Source: Simmondsia chinensis
Taxonomy: Eukaryota; Streptophyta; Magnoliopsida; Caryophyllales; Simmondsiaceae
Reading direction: 5' to 3'
NCBI GenBank assembly: GCA_018398585.1
Contig: JAGTTD010000009.1
Location: 9,305,193-9,369,192 of the forward strand
DNA length: 64,000 nucleotides
Positions 47,601-57,320 of this stretch are shown one piece after another. The notes below the pieces were generated by a model, which was not told the origin of the DNA, ran no database searches, and saw only the letters and a program-made list of their open reading frames with translations. Each line of letters begins with the position of its first letter. Positions within the stretch are counted from its first letter, which is position 1. The position numbers and the translations under genes are program-made.

Positions 47601-47678
47601 GTACAAGAGGTCCTAGAGGGAGCTAAGGTGCTTGAATGGTTGAAAGAACATGCGGAGATCCAGTACATCACAAGATGA
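38651..47678 (+). CDS. TIG: Chloroplast trigger-factor-type chaperone
   Basis: Thirteen exons: 38651-38953, 39848-39931, 40796-40924, 41210-41298, 41503-41686, 42324-42414, 42620-42774, 43294-43386, 43817-43909, 45054-45134, 45683-45832, 46281-46376 and 47601-47678. They join in phase to 541 codons plus stop. The N-terminus is very Ser-rich without acids (plastid transit peptide, about residues 1-80). The ribosome-binding domain follows (IPVPNSR|VRLSVNVPP; PGFRPGKNVPE replaces the bacterial FRxGKxP signature). An FKBP-like PPIase domain is in exons 6-8 (GDTVLPGFLDSIIGIQRGETKSF) and the C-terminal cradle in exons 9-13. The protein binds nascent chains at the chloroplast ribosome tunnel. All introns are GT-AG. 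The final exon encodes LEWLKEHAEIQYITR. No defects seen. Confidence 0.95.
39010..39565 (+). repeat. Dispersed intronic repeat, about three copies in trigger-factor intron 1
   Basis: Units contain ACATG(G/A)TATTAGAGC, TTGACT, (GG)TTAAATCCCAATAG or GTTTGAATCCTAATAG, ATTTAAG(C/T)(A/G)TAA, and GCTTTTGGAAGAGTTGG. They start near 39155, 39335 and at a partial copy near 39000. The GTTTGAATCC word resembles a box B, so a SINE origin is possible. Same family as 30003-30215 and 59640-59890. Confidence 0.6.
44135..45050. other. Intron 9 of the trigger-factor gene, AT-rich
   Basis: No gene or clear transposon boundary. The intron runs 43910-45053. 44600-44860 is strongly AT-rich with TTTAGTT/ATTTAG words that resemble LTR-type sequence, but no partner repeat was found in the window. 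Confidence 0.4.
45352..45575. mobile_element. Probable MITE in trigger-factor intron 10
   Basis: Termini GGGCATGTTTGTTACTG (45352) and the inverse of GAGCCCGTTTGATATATTG (ending 45573) are imperfectly inverted. The interior is a TTTTGTTTTCAG / CTTGTTTTCAAAAC type foldback. A similar motif (AAACAAGCCC) is at 4373. Target duplication not resolved. Confidence 0.45.
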
Positions 47679-48095
47679 ATGGATTCAATTCCCTTTACAG
47701 TTGTTAGTTAATGGGTTGGAGAGAGAAAGAGAGAGTTCTTGCAAGGTCTTTTTCGAAATTCTGCGTCTGCTTTAGCCGATTCCCAGATCCGAGGCTGTTA
47801 CAGTTGAAGAAGAGGCATCAGAAAGCTGCTTTTGGAGCTTCAAAATGGGATTGTAAAAAGGTCTGTTTTTGTATTCTTGGATTTTATTGAGCTTGAAACT
47901 AAACTTTTTTGCTGTAATCATATTCTATAGAAAAAAAATATTTGTATCTGATGATAATGAAATGGGGTGTTTTTCCGAATGCATCCCTATTAAACTATTC
48001 GAGATCTTATTGAACTTTTGAACCTTTGTTCGAACTCAATTCGATAAGCCTTTAATGCGTTTAGTACTCGGCTCCACTAGACTATTTAGCCGAAC
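47679..48095. other. 3'UTR and downstream region of the trigger-factor gene
   Basis: The 3'UTR probably extends to about 47950. A GATAATGAAATGGGG stretch follows, then GAGC/CGAACT-rich words that belong to a decayed element interrupted by SINE copy D. Confidence 0.5.
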
Positions 48096-48650
48096 TTATT
48101 CGAGCTCGTTATCGAACTCCGGGCACTAGAGCATCGGATCCCATTAGAACTTCGAAGTTAAGCGTGCTTGGGCAAGAGTAGTACCAGGATAGATGACCTC
48201 CTGAGAAGTCCTCGTGTTGCCAACCCTATAAGGTTGGGGGTCCTCGGAAACAGCCTCTCGGTAGGGTTACACTCTGAAGGGGTAAGGCTGCATACATCCA
48301 CCACTCCCAGACCCCGCTTATGCGGGAGCCCTTAAGGCACTGGGTCTGTTGTTTCTTATTGTTGTTTATTCGAGCTTGTTATCGAGCCAAATCAAGTTAA
48401 TAATCGAGCCGAGCTTGTTATCAAGCTGAGATTATCGATTCATTATCAAACTATTTTTTAGCTAACGTTGAGCCCTTAAAGAGCTCTTTATGAGCTTTTA
48501 ACTACCTCTTCTCTCGCACTTATGAAGCCCTTATCAAACTATTCGTGAATATAAATAGCCGAGCATCCCCTTGTTCAAACTCGACTTGATAAGCTTATCG
48601 AACCTACTAGAACTCAAACGAGCCGTAATCGATTTCGAATAAGAATAGTT
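48000..48650. mobile_element. Decayed GAGCT-rich non-autonomous element split by SINE D
   Basis: Both flanks of the SINE (48000-48115 and 48366-48650) are full of TCGAGC, GAGCTCGTTATCGA, CCGAGC and AAACGAGCC words, the same composition as the hAT-type MITE at 54518-54985. The termini are too diverged to define. Confidence 0.4.
48116..48365 (+). mobile_element. 5S rRNA-headed SINE, copy D
   Basis: Flanked by a 20-bp target duplication (48096-48115 and 48366-48385, one C/T mismatch). The head begins AGCATCGGATCCCATTAGAA and carries GAAGTTAAGCGTGCTTGGGC and AGAGTAGTACCAGGAT. The tail is the most complete in the window: ATAAGGTTGGGGGTCCTCGG, AAACAGCCTCTC, GAAGGGGTAAGGCTGCATAC, CAGACCCCGCTTATGCGGGA and AAGGCACTGGGTCTGTTG. 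The flank is itself repeat-rich, so the duplication is slightly less certain than that of copy B. Confidence 0.88.
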
Positions 48651-48763
48651 CATCAAACGTTGATTATGTGATATGGAAGGCGTAATTTACATTAGCTAAC
48701 ACGTGATTTTTACTATTGAAGGACCCTCAAAATTTTGGATGGAGTAGCTTTAGTACGTCCAAT

Positions 48764-49225
48764 ATATACAACAACCAACCAGTGCCTCGTAGCGGCTCTT
48801 GTCAATGCTACTCTAAAGGGAGGTTATTCGCAAATGGCCCACAATCTTAAAAAGAAAAGAAAAAGAAGTAACAATATAAAAAGGATTCAAATAATGCAAT
48901 ACGCATGCAAGCAACAACAAAATAGTAATACTAGACATGTAGTGGTGTGCTCTTATCTTCTAATCGTTGCGTCAACCACCTGTAATTTTTAATAGCCATT
49001 GAGCTCTAGCTAACAACATCTCTTTCGTAAGGTTTAGTCGGGTAAGGTCATATATCTAATCGTCTCCATCCAATTTTTCTTTGGCCTGCCTCCACCGCTC
49101 TTGTGTTACATAGTTGTTCACATTTCCTAACAAAGACGGTAATCGATCTCCTCTAAACATGACTAAACCATTGCAGATGTTGCTCCCTTAACTTATATTT
49201 GATGGAAGGCACAGCTAATAAGTTG
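48764..49225 (-). mobile_element. Decayed RTE LINE 3' fragment
   Basis: It parallels the LINE at 19456-21180. The + strand begins ACAACAACCAACCAGTGCCT, then CGTAGCGGCTC (LINE: CAGTGCCTTGCGGCTCCC). Further on it has AATAGCCATTGAGCTCTAGC, AAGGTTTAG, TAATCGTCTCCATCCAATTT, TGTTCACA and TGTTGCTCCCTTAACTTATA, matching TCGTCTCCAGCCAACTCTTC and GTTGCTCCCTCAATTTGTCC in order. The 3'UTR is shortened and the coding part has stops. A second, older RTE copy. Confidence 0.7.
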
Positions 49226-51014
49226 ATGAAATTAAAAGTTGAGAAGGTGACTTTAATTTCATCTTTGACGATCCCTTATCTTATTACTTATTATTCATAG
49301 TGGAGTTGTTATTGTCAAAGTAAAAAATTATTATTATCAGAGGTAATGACGTGATTTACAAACAATATGTGCCATAAAATTATCTTAAAAACTATAATCT
49401 TATACTGATAATAATAATTTTACTTTAGTAATAACATACTCTTACAATTATTATTATATAAATGCACGCTGAGCCAGCGACATAAAAATTGGTGAAAAAT
49501 GAAGCTGGCTTTATGTGCATGAGCAAGCGAAAGATGTCCTTTTCATTACATTTTATTTGATAATTCAATCACAAGCTCAAATTTACTTAGTAATTATTTC
49601 ACCTTTATCGAGATTCAAACCAAGTTTAATTGGTAGCCTCTTTTTCTAATAATAATAATAATAATATACGTAATAAATTAGAGATTTTATTGACCAACCA
49701 ATTTGGGATGACACGGCCCATATGGGCCCATGTACAGGGCCCATCATAATTTATAAAATGTGGCCCATCAATTAAAAATTAATAAAAATGATTTAATAAT
49801 TTGAGGGGCCTTAGAAGGGGAAACCGACAAAGTGCATGTGAGGAGAGAGATTAAGCAGGGTGCCGTACCATCCCCTGTCTTGGGACACATTAACCTACAC
49901 CAAAAAAAAATAATTTTACAAAATAATTTTAATAAAATATTTAGTCTAAAATTTTACATATTTAATTAAATAGATTTTTTTTTTGACAAATAATTAAAAT
50001 AGATCAAATAACAATGTATGAAAGTGTTGAATAAGCCTCTTTCTTTATTAAGAGTTTCACAATATTGTAGTTCGTGCTTAAAACGAGAGGAATGGAAGAG
50101 GTTCTGGTGTTGTGGTACCTGTGAGAGAGAGAGGAGAGGGGGAGGGCCACAACATCGGATCCCCTAAGAGGAATAGCAAGAGGATTGTGTATTTACTAAT
50201 AAATAATAACAAGTTCTACACCAATTTTATATAGTTATTTAGATTATTTTGTTAAAATAAATATAACATATGGGCTAAAAAATTATTTCATAAAATTTAT
50301 TGATTAAAAAATAATACACTAAACCTTAAAATATAAATATATAATTTATCCTAAAAAGTACGTATAATACATGTATTGAGTACTTCTTATTTTTTATTTA
50401 GCAAGGATATTAATCTATAACTATTAATAATATAGTAAAACACGCATTTTCAATTGTTATATATATAATACACTTTTTATAACATGTATTTTTTTTTAGT
50501 TGTTAAATAATTGTTACTTATATCTAAATATAGTATCTATATTCTATAATTTGCTAAAATTTATCACCTCAACTTCCAATTATTGATTATATTCTATAAT
50601 TTTCTATATTTTGTGCTTCTTGCTACTGCTATTATGATAACACTATCACACAAAATCTAATTAATAGAATTATATCACTTCCCGGTCCATTTGTATTCTA
50701 AAAAAATGAGTTGTTTTATGTATGAATGTATTCTTATACATTTTTTTTGTAAACAAGCTTTTGATCGAAATGTTCATGTATAAAATTGAATAATATATAT
50801 ATGTATTAAATTCTTGTTTAATTCACGTATGATATTTTATTAACATGATAATATCTTTTTTATGTGTAGTTATTTTTGAAAAAAAAATTTCTTTTCTAAC
50901 TTCAGTTTTTAATTTCACTCAAAGTCAATAAATAATAAACTTTTTCTCAAAATCTAGTTTTTTTTAAAATTTTTTAAAAGTTAAAAATCGAAAATAAAGA
51001 ACATATCAAAGAGC

Positions 51015-51048
<34 letters not shown>
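49226..51048. other. AT-rich intergenic DNA with a GGCCCA cluster
   Basis: No gene is supported. 49651-49666 is an (AAT)n run. 49718-49772 contains four GGCCCA/TGGGCC motifs in 55 bp, the plant site II type of promoter element, yet no gene follows on either strand within 2 kb. 50200-51000 is strongly AT-rich. 51019-51048 is an (AT)n microsatellite. Confidence 0.55.
49718..49772. promoter_or_regulatory. Cluster of GGCCCA (site II-like) motifs
   Basis: GGCCCATATGGGCCCATG, then GGGCCCATC and GGCCCATC. Such elements are bound by TCP factors upstream of ribosomal and mitochondrial protein genes. No coding exon could be found downstream, so this may be a relic promoter. Confidence 0.3.
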
Positions 51049-51052
<4 letters not shown>

Positions 51053-51346
51053 GCATTCTTAGGAAAGGGTGAGAGAGTGAAAGGGACAAATTCTGGCCCT
51101 CCATTGTAATGGACAGCTAAGATTTGTTGGACAATAAAAAAAAAATAATTTACGGCTAATATTTGTTGAGTTTTAAAAAAATAATTTTTTCTCTTATCCC
51201 GTCTTTCTTTCTGCCTCATGAAGGGGTATGGGTTGAAAATTGTTTTTTTTTTTTTTTAGTGTCCAACAAATTTTGGCCATCCATTACAATGGAGGGTCAG
51301 AATTTGCCCCTCTCACGCTCTCACTCTTTCATAAGAACGTAGCCCG
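51049..51346. mobile_element. MITE with long inverted ends in an (AT)n microsatellite
   Basis: The left end GTGGCATTCTTAGGAAAGGG, then TGAGAGAGTGAAAGGGACAA, mirrors the right end (inverse: GGGCTACGTTCTTATGAAAG, then AGTGAGAGCGTGAGAGGGGC). Inversion extends through CCCTCCATTGTAATGGA and TTTGTTGGACA, about 90 bp per arm. Both sides are (TA)n, consistent with insertion at TA. A transposase source is not in the window. Confidence 0.75.
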
Positions 51347-51544
51347 TATATATATATATATATATATAATTTTTAAATTGAGTATCTATTAATATATAAA
51401 GAATAATTAACATATAAAAATAATATTCAGTAATTTTTTTTATCAAAATATTGTTTTGATCAAAAATATTAAATAATTATTTTCTATTTATTAAATTAAT
51501 GTCATATACGTGTTAGACCAAATTCCATATTCCTACTTTGAGGT

Positions 51545-51723
51545 GTCCCTTAGGGACATAGCCGAGTGGTTGTGATCGCCGGTTGCCGACGAAGTGACCC
51601 GGGATCGAATCCCACAAAGCTCAAAAGTGGTCTCCTCTTTATTGAGGATTTAATGAGTTTATCCCCTTTCCCCCTCCCCATGGCTTTACCATCATAAAAA
51701 AAATAATAAAAAAATAAAAAAAA
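51545..51723 (+). mobile_element. tRNA-derived SINE with perfect target duplication
   Basis: Flanked by the 16-mer ATTCCTACTTTGAGGT (51529-51544 and 51724-51739). It has box A TAGCCGAGTGGTTGTGATCG (51559) and box B GGGATCGAATCCC (51601), a body with CTCTTTATTGAGGATTTAAT, and an A-rich tail (CATAAAAAAAATAATAAAAA). The head resembles a tRNA of the Leu/Ser class in its A box, but arms do not fold, so it is a SINE and not a tRNA gene. Its A-rich tail suggests L1-type mobilisation, unlike the TTG-tailed 5S SINEs. Confidence 0.92.
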
Positions 51724-51889
51724 ATTCCTACTTTGAGGTTTAATGTATTAATTTTTTAGTTAACAAACTTTGTAAAGTATTTTTTTTAGTCCAAAAAATT
51801 ACATGTATTTAATAAAATAGTCTAAACAACTATATGAAAAATGAAAGCTGAGCATGTTTTACATCCCTTACACATCGCTATTTGTATCA

Positions 51890-52311
51890 TGTGCGGAATA
51901 AATAACCCTAGAACTGGATTTGATTCAAATATTATAACAAATACGAGAAGCAAAGCAAAGATAAATGAGAGCAAACAGAAAAACACAATAATTTACGTGG
52001 AAACCCCTATTCAATAGAGAGGGGAAAAAACCACGGACGGAGATGGAGATCTTTATTGAATGAAATAATGGAAGAATTACAATTCACTTCTTCTCTCTCT
52101 TAATGATGATGGTGCTCTCTCTTTTTAATTGGATACCTAAAACGTAAATATCACGTTATATTTATACTAGCGGAACAAGGGTTACGTGTTTTGGAGTCCC
52201 AATCGATCGGGGCCCTTCCTGAACTCATCATGCTTATGCGTGCTTTCCCGATTGATCGGCTTGTTTGCGGCCTTCTCCATAAATCCAAGAAATTTGAGAC
52301 AAAACCTAACA
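51890..52311 (-). repeat. 3' LTR of copia element 2
   Basis: It shares GAATAAATAACCC, AGAACTGGATT, the AATAGAGAGGGGA hairpin half, GGAGATGGAGA and GATCGATCGGGGCCC-type motifs with the other LTR. It contains about 34 bp (52157-52200 region) missing from the 5' LTR. Confidence 0.9.
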
Positions 52312-52384
52312 AATCTCCACTTTGGCTCAAAATTTCAAACAAAAGAACTTCTCCACCTTCTCCACAAAACACTCCCGATCGGGG

Positions 52385-55300
52385 TTATCTCATTAAAACA
52401 GAAAGCCCAACCAGATCCGAGCAATGCTCGAATTTTCTGCTGGGTAGAACTTTAGTGAACATATCAGCGGGATTATCAGTTGTGCCAATCTTCTTCAGTT
52501 CAACCTTGCCCTCTTCAATTAGATCCCGAATGAAGCGATCTTGGACATCAATATGCTTCGTCTTGTCATGATGGGTCATCTGATCCTTGGCTAGATGAAT
52601 TGCTGATTGACTATCACAGTAAACACCAACTGTGCTCTGATCAATACTGAGTTCACTGACCAAACCCTTTAACCAAATGGCTTCCTTGAATGCTTTTGTT
52701 ACTGCCATATACTTTGCCTCTATAGTTGACTGTGCGGTAACTGACTATAAACATGCTCTCCAACTGATAGCACTGTTACCCAAACAAAACACATAACCTG
52801 AAGTAGATCTCCTCTTATCGAGATCTCCACCACAGTCTGAGTCAACATACCTAACTAAACAGCTTCTACTCCTCCCAAATTCCAAACAAACATCAGGAGT
52901 GCCACGTAAATACCTAAGAATCCATTTAACAGCCTTCCGATGCTCTTTACCTGGATTTGCTATATACCTGCTCACCTTGCTAACAGCATATGCAATATCT
53001 GGACGTGTACACACCATAACATAAATGATGCTACCAACTGCGCTTGAGTACGGGACCTATGACATGTACGTGATATCTTCCTCTGTCTGAGGCGAAGCCA
53101 ATGCTGAAAACTTGAAATGAGAAGCCAAAGGAGTGCTAACTGGCTTAGCATCTTTCATATGAAAATGATCTATATACTTCTCCTAAGACAAGTATACCTT
53201 CCTGCTTTTTGGTCCCTCTTGATTTCCATACCAAGTATCTTCTTGGTTGCTCTTAAATCCTTCATCTCGAACTCATTATTCAACATTGCTTTCAACTTAT
53301 CAAATAAATGAATGAACCTTAATCTGTTTGCCTAAAATAAGCACAACTGTCATATTTGCTTTTGAAGAACCCATGACTGATCATAAACTGATCAAATCTC
53401 TTGTACCACTGTCTTGGCAATTGCCTCAAACCATAAAGAGATCTTTTCAACAAACAAACATGGTCTTCCTTTCCTTTAACAATAAAGCTTTCAGGCTGAT
53501 GCATGTAAATACTCTCTTCCAGCTCACCATGCAGGAATGCAGTTTCCACATCAAGCTGTTGTAACTCTAAATCATGCATGGCTACTAAGCAAGTAGTAAC
53601 ATCCCCTACTAGTTAGAAATTTATGAGACTTTGAATCCCATAAATGAAATCCCTTCACACTTGACGTATAACAAAAAAAAAATGCACTTCTTGGCTCTAG
53701 GCTGTAATTTTCCTTCATTCACATAAACATAAGCAGAACAACCGAAAATTCTTAAACGAGAATAATTAGCAGGGGATTCAGACCATACCTCTTCTGGAGT
53801 CTTCAACTGAAGCAATCAATGAGGTGATCAGTTCACTAAGTAACACGCTATGTTAACTGCCTCTGCCCAAAATTCTCTCCTCAATCCTACATTTGACAAC
53901 ATACAGCGAGCCTTATCAATTAACATATTGTTCAGTCTTTCTGCCACTCCATTATGTTGAGGTCGATCTGTACAGGTCCTGTGTCTGACAATGCCTTGAT
54001 ACTCACAAAATTTGGTGAAATCACCCTCAACAAATACAAGGCCATTATTTGTCCTCAACCTTTTAATCTGCTTCCCTATCTATTTCTCAAGTAACGCCTT
54101 CCATTTCTTGAAGGTGCCATAAATTTTATTTTTCTGTTCCAGGAAATAAACCCAAACTTTTCGTAAGAAATCACCAGTAAATGTTAAAAGATACCTGGAA
54201 CCACCCTTGGAAGCAACTCTGGACGGTCCCCACAGGTCTGAATGAATATAATCTAACGTTCCCTTAGTCTGATGCACTGCCTGCTTGAAGCTAACTCGCT
54301 CCTGCTTCCCATAAACATAGTGCTCACAGAACTCCATCAGTCCTGTTGACTAACCACACAATAAACCCCTCTTACTAAGCTGAGACAGTCTCTTATCACC
54401 TATATGACCCATGACTGTGGAACCAACAAGTTCATACAAGGTTCCTACCCTTTTACCTTTCATTACAATCAAGGCACCTTTACTGACCTTCAATACTCCA
54501 CCTTCAGCTGTTGTACCTAGGGATGTAAATGAGTCAAGCCGGCTCCCAAGCCCTAGTGAGCCAGCTCGTTAAAAATCTCGAAATTGGCTCGCTTCGAGCT
54601 CGAGCTCGAGCCGAGCCCGAGCCTAGTGAAGCTCGAGCTCGTAAGCTCGCGAGCCTAAACGAGCCCAAACAAGCTTTTCTTAATATAATATTTTTGATTA
54701 AATATACGACCCATGAAACCAAATTTGAGCCTTGAGCCAGAATGAGCCAACCCAAACGAGCCTAAATTGAGCTTAAATGAGCCGAAATATTGCAGGTTTA
54801 ATTCAAGCTAGCCGAGCTTAGATCGAGCCGAGCCAAGCCCGAGCTTTTGAAGACCCGAGCTCGAGCTTGAAATTTTCGAGATCGGTGAGCTTCGAGCCAA
54901 GCCCAAGCCTAGCTTAATACAAACGAGCCGAGCCTCGAGCGTGGTGGGCTCGGGCTCGGCTCGGCTCGGCTCAAATACACCCCTAGTTGTACCTGTACCC
55001 ATGTGACTCAAGAGTACCTAAAGAGGTGAGATTCTTTTTCAAATCTAGGACGTGACGCACTCACTCAAAGTTCTAACGATACCATCGAACATCTTAACTC
55101 GGATTGTTCCTATACCCATAACTCTACAAGCTGCATCATTGCCCATCAGAACAACTCCACTCTGAATCGACTCGTATGTGGCGAACCAGTCTCTATTGGG
55201 ACAAACATGATAAGAACATCCCGAATCCATGATCCATTTACATTTAGATCTGGACTGGGATTTGGTAACTAATAGAACATCAGCATCACTCTCATCTTCA

Positions 55301-56130
55301 ACTACACTAGCCTCTGCGGACTTATCGTTTTTTTTTCTGGTCTTTCTTGTTATCTTCTTTTGGTTTCCCCTTAAGCTTATAATAGTACTTCTTTATGTGC
55401 TCTTTCTTGTGACAGTAATTATATGACATGTTTTTATATCTAGACTTTGACCTAGATTTGTTTCCACCACCATCAGACCCTCTAGTCTCAGTTCTACCTC
55501 TCATAAAAAAAACCACTTCCTAAGCCATTTACAGAATCTGACTATTTCTTATCTACCCTTTCCTTACTCAGCAAGTTGTTTTTAACCTCATCAACAAAGA
55601 TGGTTTTTCTACCACCATAGATCATGCTTTCAACGAAGCCTTATCGGAGGTTCAGAGTGAACATAATAATAACATAGCCTGATCTTTATCCTTATGGGCA
55701 TCATCCAATTCTTTTAACTCTTGAATAATAGAGTTAAATTCATTAATATGGTTCTTAAGAGATGTACCTTCTGACATACAAAAGGTGAATAACCGTCGCT
55801 TAACTGCAAGTTTATTGGAGACAGACTTGACGCAGAACATCTCCTGCAATTTCTCCCACAATTCCTTAGCGGTTTTTACTTCCAAAACTTTTGTCAAAAC
55901 GTCATCTGTAATACATATCTGAATAGCGGTTAGAGCCTTGTCGTCTAATTCTTCCCATTGTCCTTATGATAAACTCTCTGGTTTCTTCTCTTTTCCATCC
56001 AAGGCTTTCTTCAGGCTATTCTGAGTCAAGAGGCCCTTAACGCGAACCTACCATAAACTGAAGCTCCCTTGACCACCGAACTTCTCAACCTCAGATTTAA
56101 CTGCAGATGTTATAGTACCAAATCGATCAA
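52385..56130 (-). pseudogene. Copia Gag-Pol polyprotein, broken
   Basis: Minus-strand order: Gag (about 56120-55652, start codon now ATA, TAG at 56048-56050); a zinc knuckle that has lost Cys residues ([15 protein letters not shown], about 55430); protease with DSG (55230-55045); GAG-pre-integrase and integrase (54500-53621: HSDLWGP, then TNNG in place of TDNG, so the second catalytic Asp is Asn, and GVAERLN); reverse transcriptase 5' part (53579-53319: QLDVETAFLHGELEE) with the YVDD segment largely deleted; and RNase H (about 53100-52385: YVDSDCGGD, STIEAKYMA, YCDSQSAIHLAKD, DMFTKVLPSRKFEHC). Several stops and frameshifts occur. Confidence 0.88.
54518..54985. mobile_element. hAT-type MITE nested in the copia element
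   Basis: An 8-bp target duplication GTTGTACC (54510-54517 and 54986-54993) and inverted ends TAGGGATGTAAATGAG and TAGGGGTGTATTTGAG fit a hAT element. The interior is extremely rich in GAGCTCGAGC and GAGCCGAGCC words and could fold on itself. 468 bp, no coding capacity. Confidence 0.88.
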
Positions 56131-56150
56131 CTAGGGTTCTGTTACCAATT

Positions 56151-56538
56151 TGTGCGGAATAAATAACCCGAGAACTGGATTCGATTCAAATACTTTAACA
56201 AATACGAGAAGCAAAACAAGGATAAAAGAGAGCAAACAGAAGAACATAGCGATTTACGTGGAAACCCCTCTTTAATCGAGAGAGGGAAAAAACCATGGGC
56301 GGAGATGGAGAATCTTTATTGAATGAAATAATGGAAGAATTACAATTCATTTCCCCTCTCTCTCAATGATGACGATGCTCTCTCTTTTTAATTGGATACC
56401 TAAAACGTAAACATCACGTACTTTCCCGATCGATTGGGGCCCTTCCTTGAAGCGTCATGCTTCTGCGTACTTTTCCGATCGATCAGCTTGCTTGCGGCCT
56501 TCTCTATAAATCCAAGAAATTTAAGACACAACTTAACA
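56151..56538 (-). repeat. 5' LTR of copia element 2
   Basis: It starts TGTTAAG (minus strand, 56538) and ends GCACA at 56151, next to the primer-binding site. It differs from the 3' LTR at scattered sites and by a deletion of about 34 bp. Confidence 0.9.
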
Positions 56539-57237
56539 TATTATTTTATTAAATAAATAAAATTTTTTAAACTAAAAAATTAATATAAACTTTGAGATAC
56601 TAATATATAATTTAATAAAGTGTTAATATAATAATGAGTAGTGTAAATTAGATGGACGTAGATTGCTATTGCTTTCATCCGTAAAGCTGTTCCCAGCTTC
56701 GTCTCTTGCCCTTCCCCCTTGTGATTTTACATTTTTATCGCTCCTTTGCTATTCTTTCCTATTAATATCATTTTCTACTAGCCATATTATTAACAAAAAT
56801 ACGTAAAACATATAATATTTGGACAAAAGGATAAGAATAACCGTAATATTTTATTAAGGAATTAACTGTTTCAAAAGTTCAAGCTAATGGATGAAAATTC
56901 AGGAATATTTTTATATTGTAACATATCTCATCACGCAAATATCCGTTAGACTTGAAATGAAGATAATATGCCTATTTCATACATTGTGCTAAAATTATAT
57001 AATATTCAAAGTAAGGGCTTTTTAAATTCGAACTCATACTTTTTGGTCAACTTGGCTACGATATCGTGTCAAAAATCAAACTGTCTCAAAAGTTTAAGCT
57101 AACAAGTAAAATTCTATGAATGATTTTATAGTCTAACGCATTTACTATACGTACATAAAAAATTAATAAATTTTGAAGAAGAAATACAAGTTAATGTCCA
57201 AATTCTATTTGGCTGAACTGAGTTTTTTGAGGGAAAT
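56539..57237. other. AT-rich intergenic DNA, no gene seen
   Basis: It contains TTAGACTTGAAATGAAG- and TCTCAAAAGTTTAAGCTAAC-type words that resemble the dispersed intronic repeat family, but too degenerate to delimit. Confidence 0.4.
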
Positions 57238-57320
57238 ACAACAACAACAACGAAAAACCTAATGCCTCAAGGGCTCCCGCATGAGTAGGGTCTGACAGGT
57301 GAGGGATGTATGCAGCCTTA
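57238..57320 (-). mobile_element. 5S-SINE/RTE tail fragment, copy E
   Basis: On the + strand: ACAACAACAACAACGAAAAA, CCTAATGCCTCAAGGGCTCC, GCATGAGTAGGGTCTGACAG, GATGTATGCAGCCTTACCTC. This is the 3' tail only. It could be a truncated SINE or a severely truncated LINE. Confidence 0.75.

Larger units (their letters stand above)
51890..56538 (-). mobile_element. Ty1/copia (Tnt1/Tork-like) retrotransposon, near-complete but decayed
   Basis: LTRs at 56151-56538 (5') and 51890-52311 (3'), both TG...CA. The primer-binding site (complement of GGTTCTGTTACCA, 56136-56148) is a mutated tRNA-Met site. The polypurine tract AAGTGGAGATT is at 52312-52322. Flanking 5-mers TATCA (51885-51889) and TATTA (56539-56543) fit a target duplication with one C/T change. 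Gene order Gag-PR-INT-RT-RH defines copia. A hAT-type MITE is nested between protease and integrase. Confidence 0.92.

Noticed and set aside
37009..48365. 5S rRNA genes
   Set aside because: The 5S-like heads carry mutations in the internal promoter or lack parts of the 5' region, are not in tandem gene arrays, and two are fused to a LINE-like tail inside target duplications. They are mobile-element copies.
51555..51620. tRNA gene
   Set aside because: A and B boxes are good, but acceptor and anticodon stems do not pair, and the unit is inside a 16-bp target duplication with an A-rich tail. It is a SINE.
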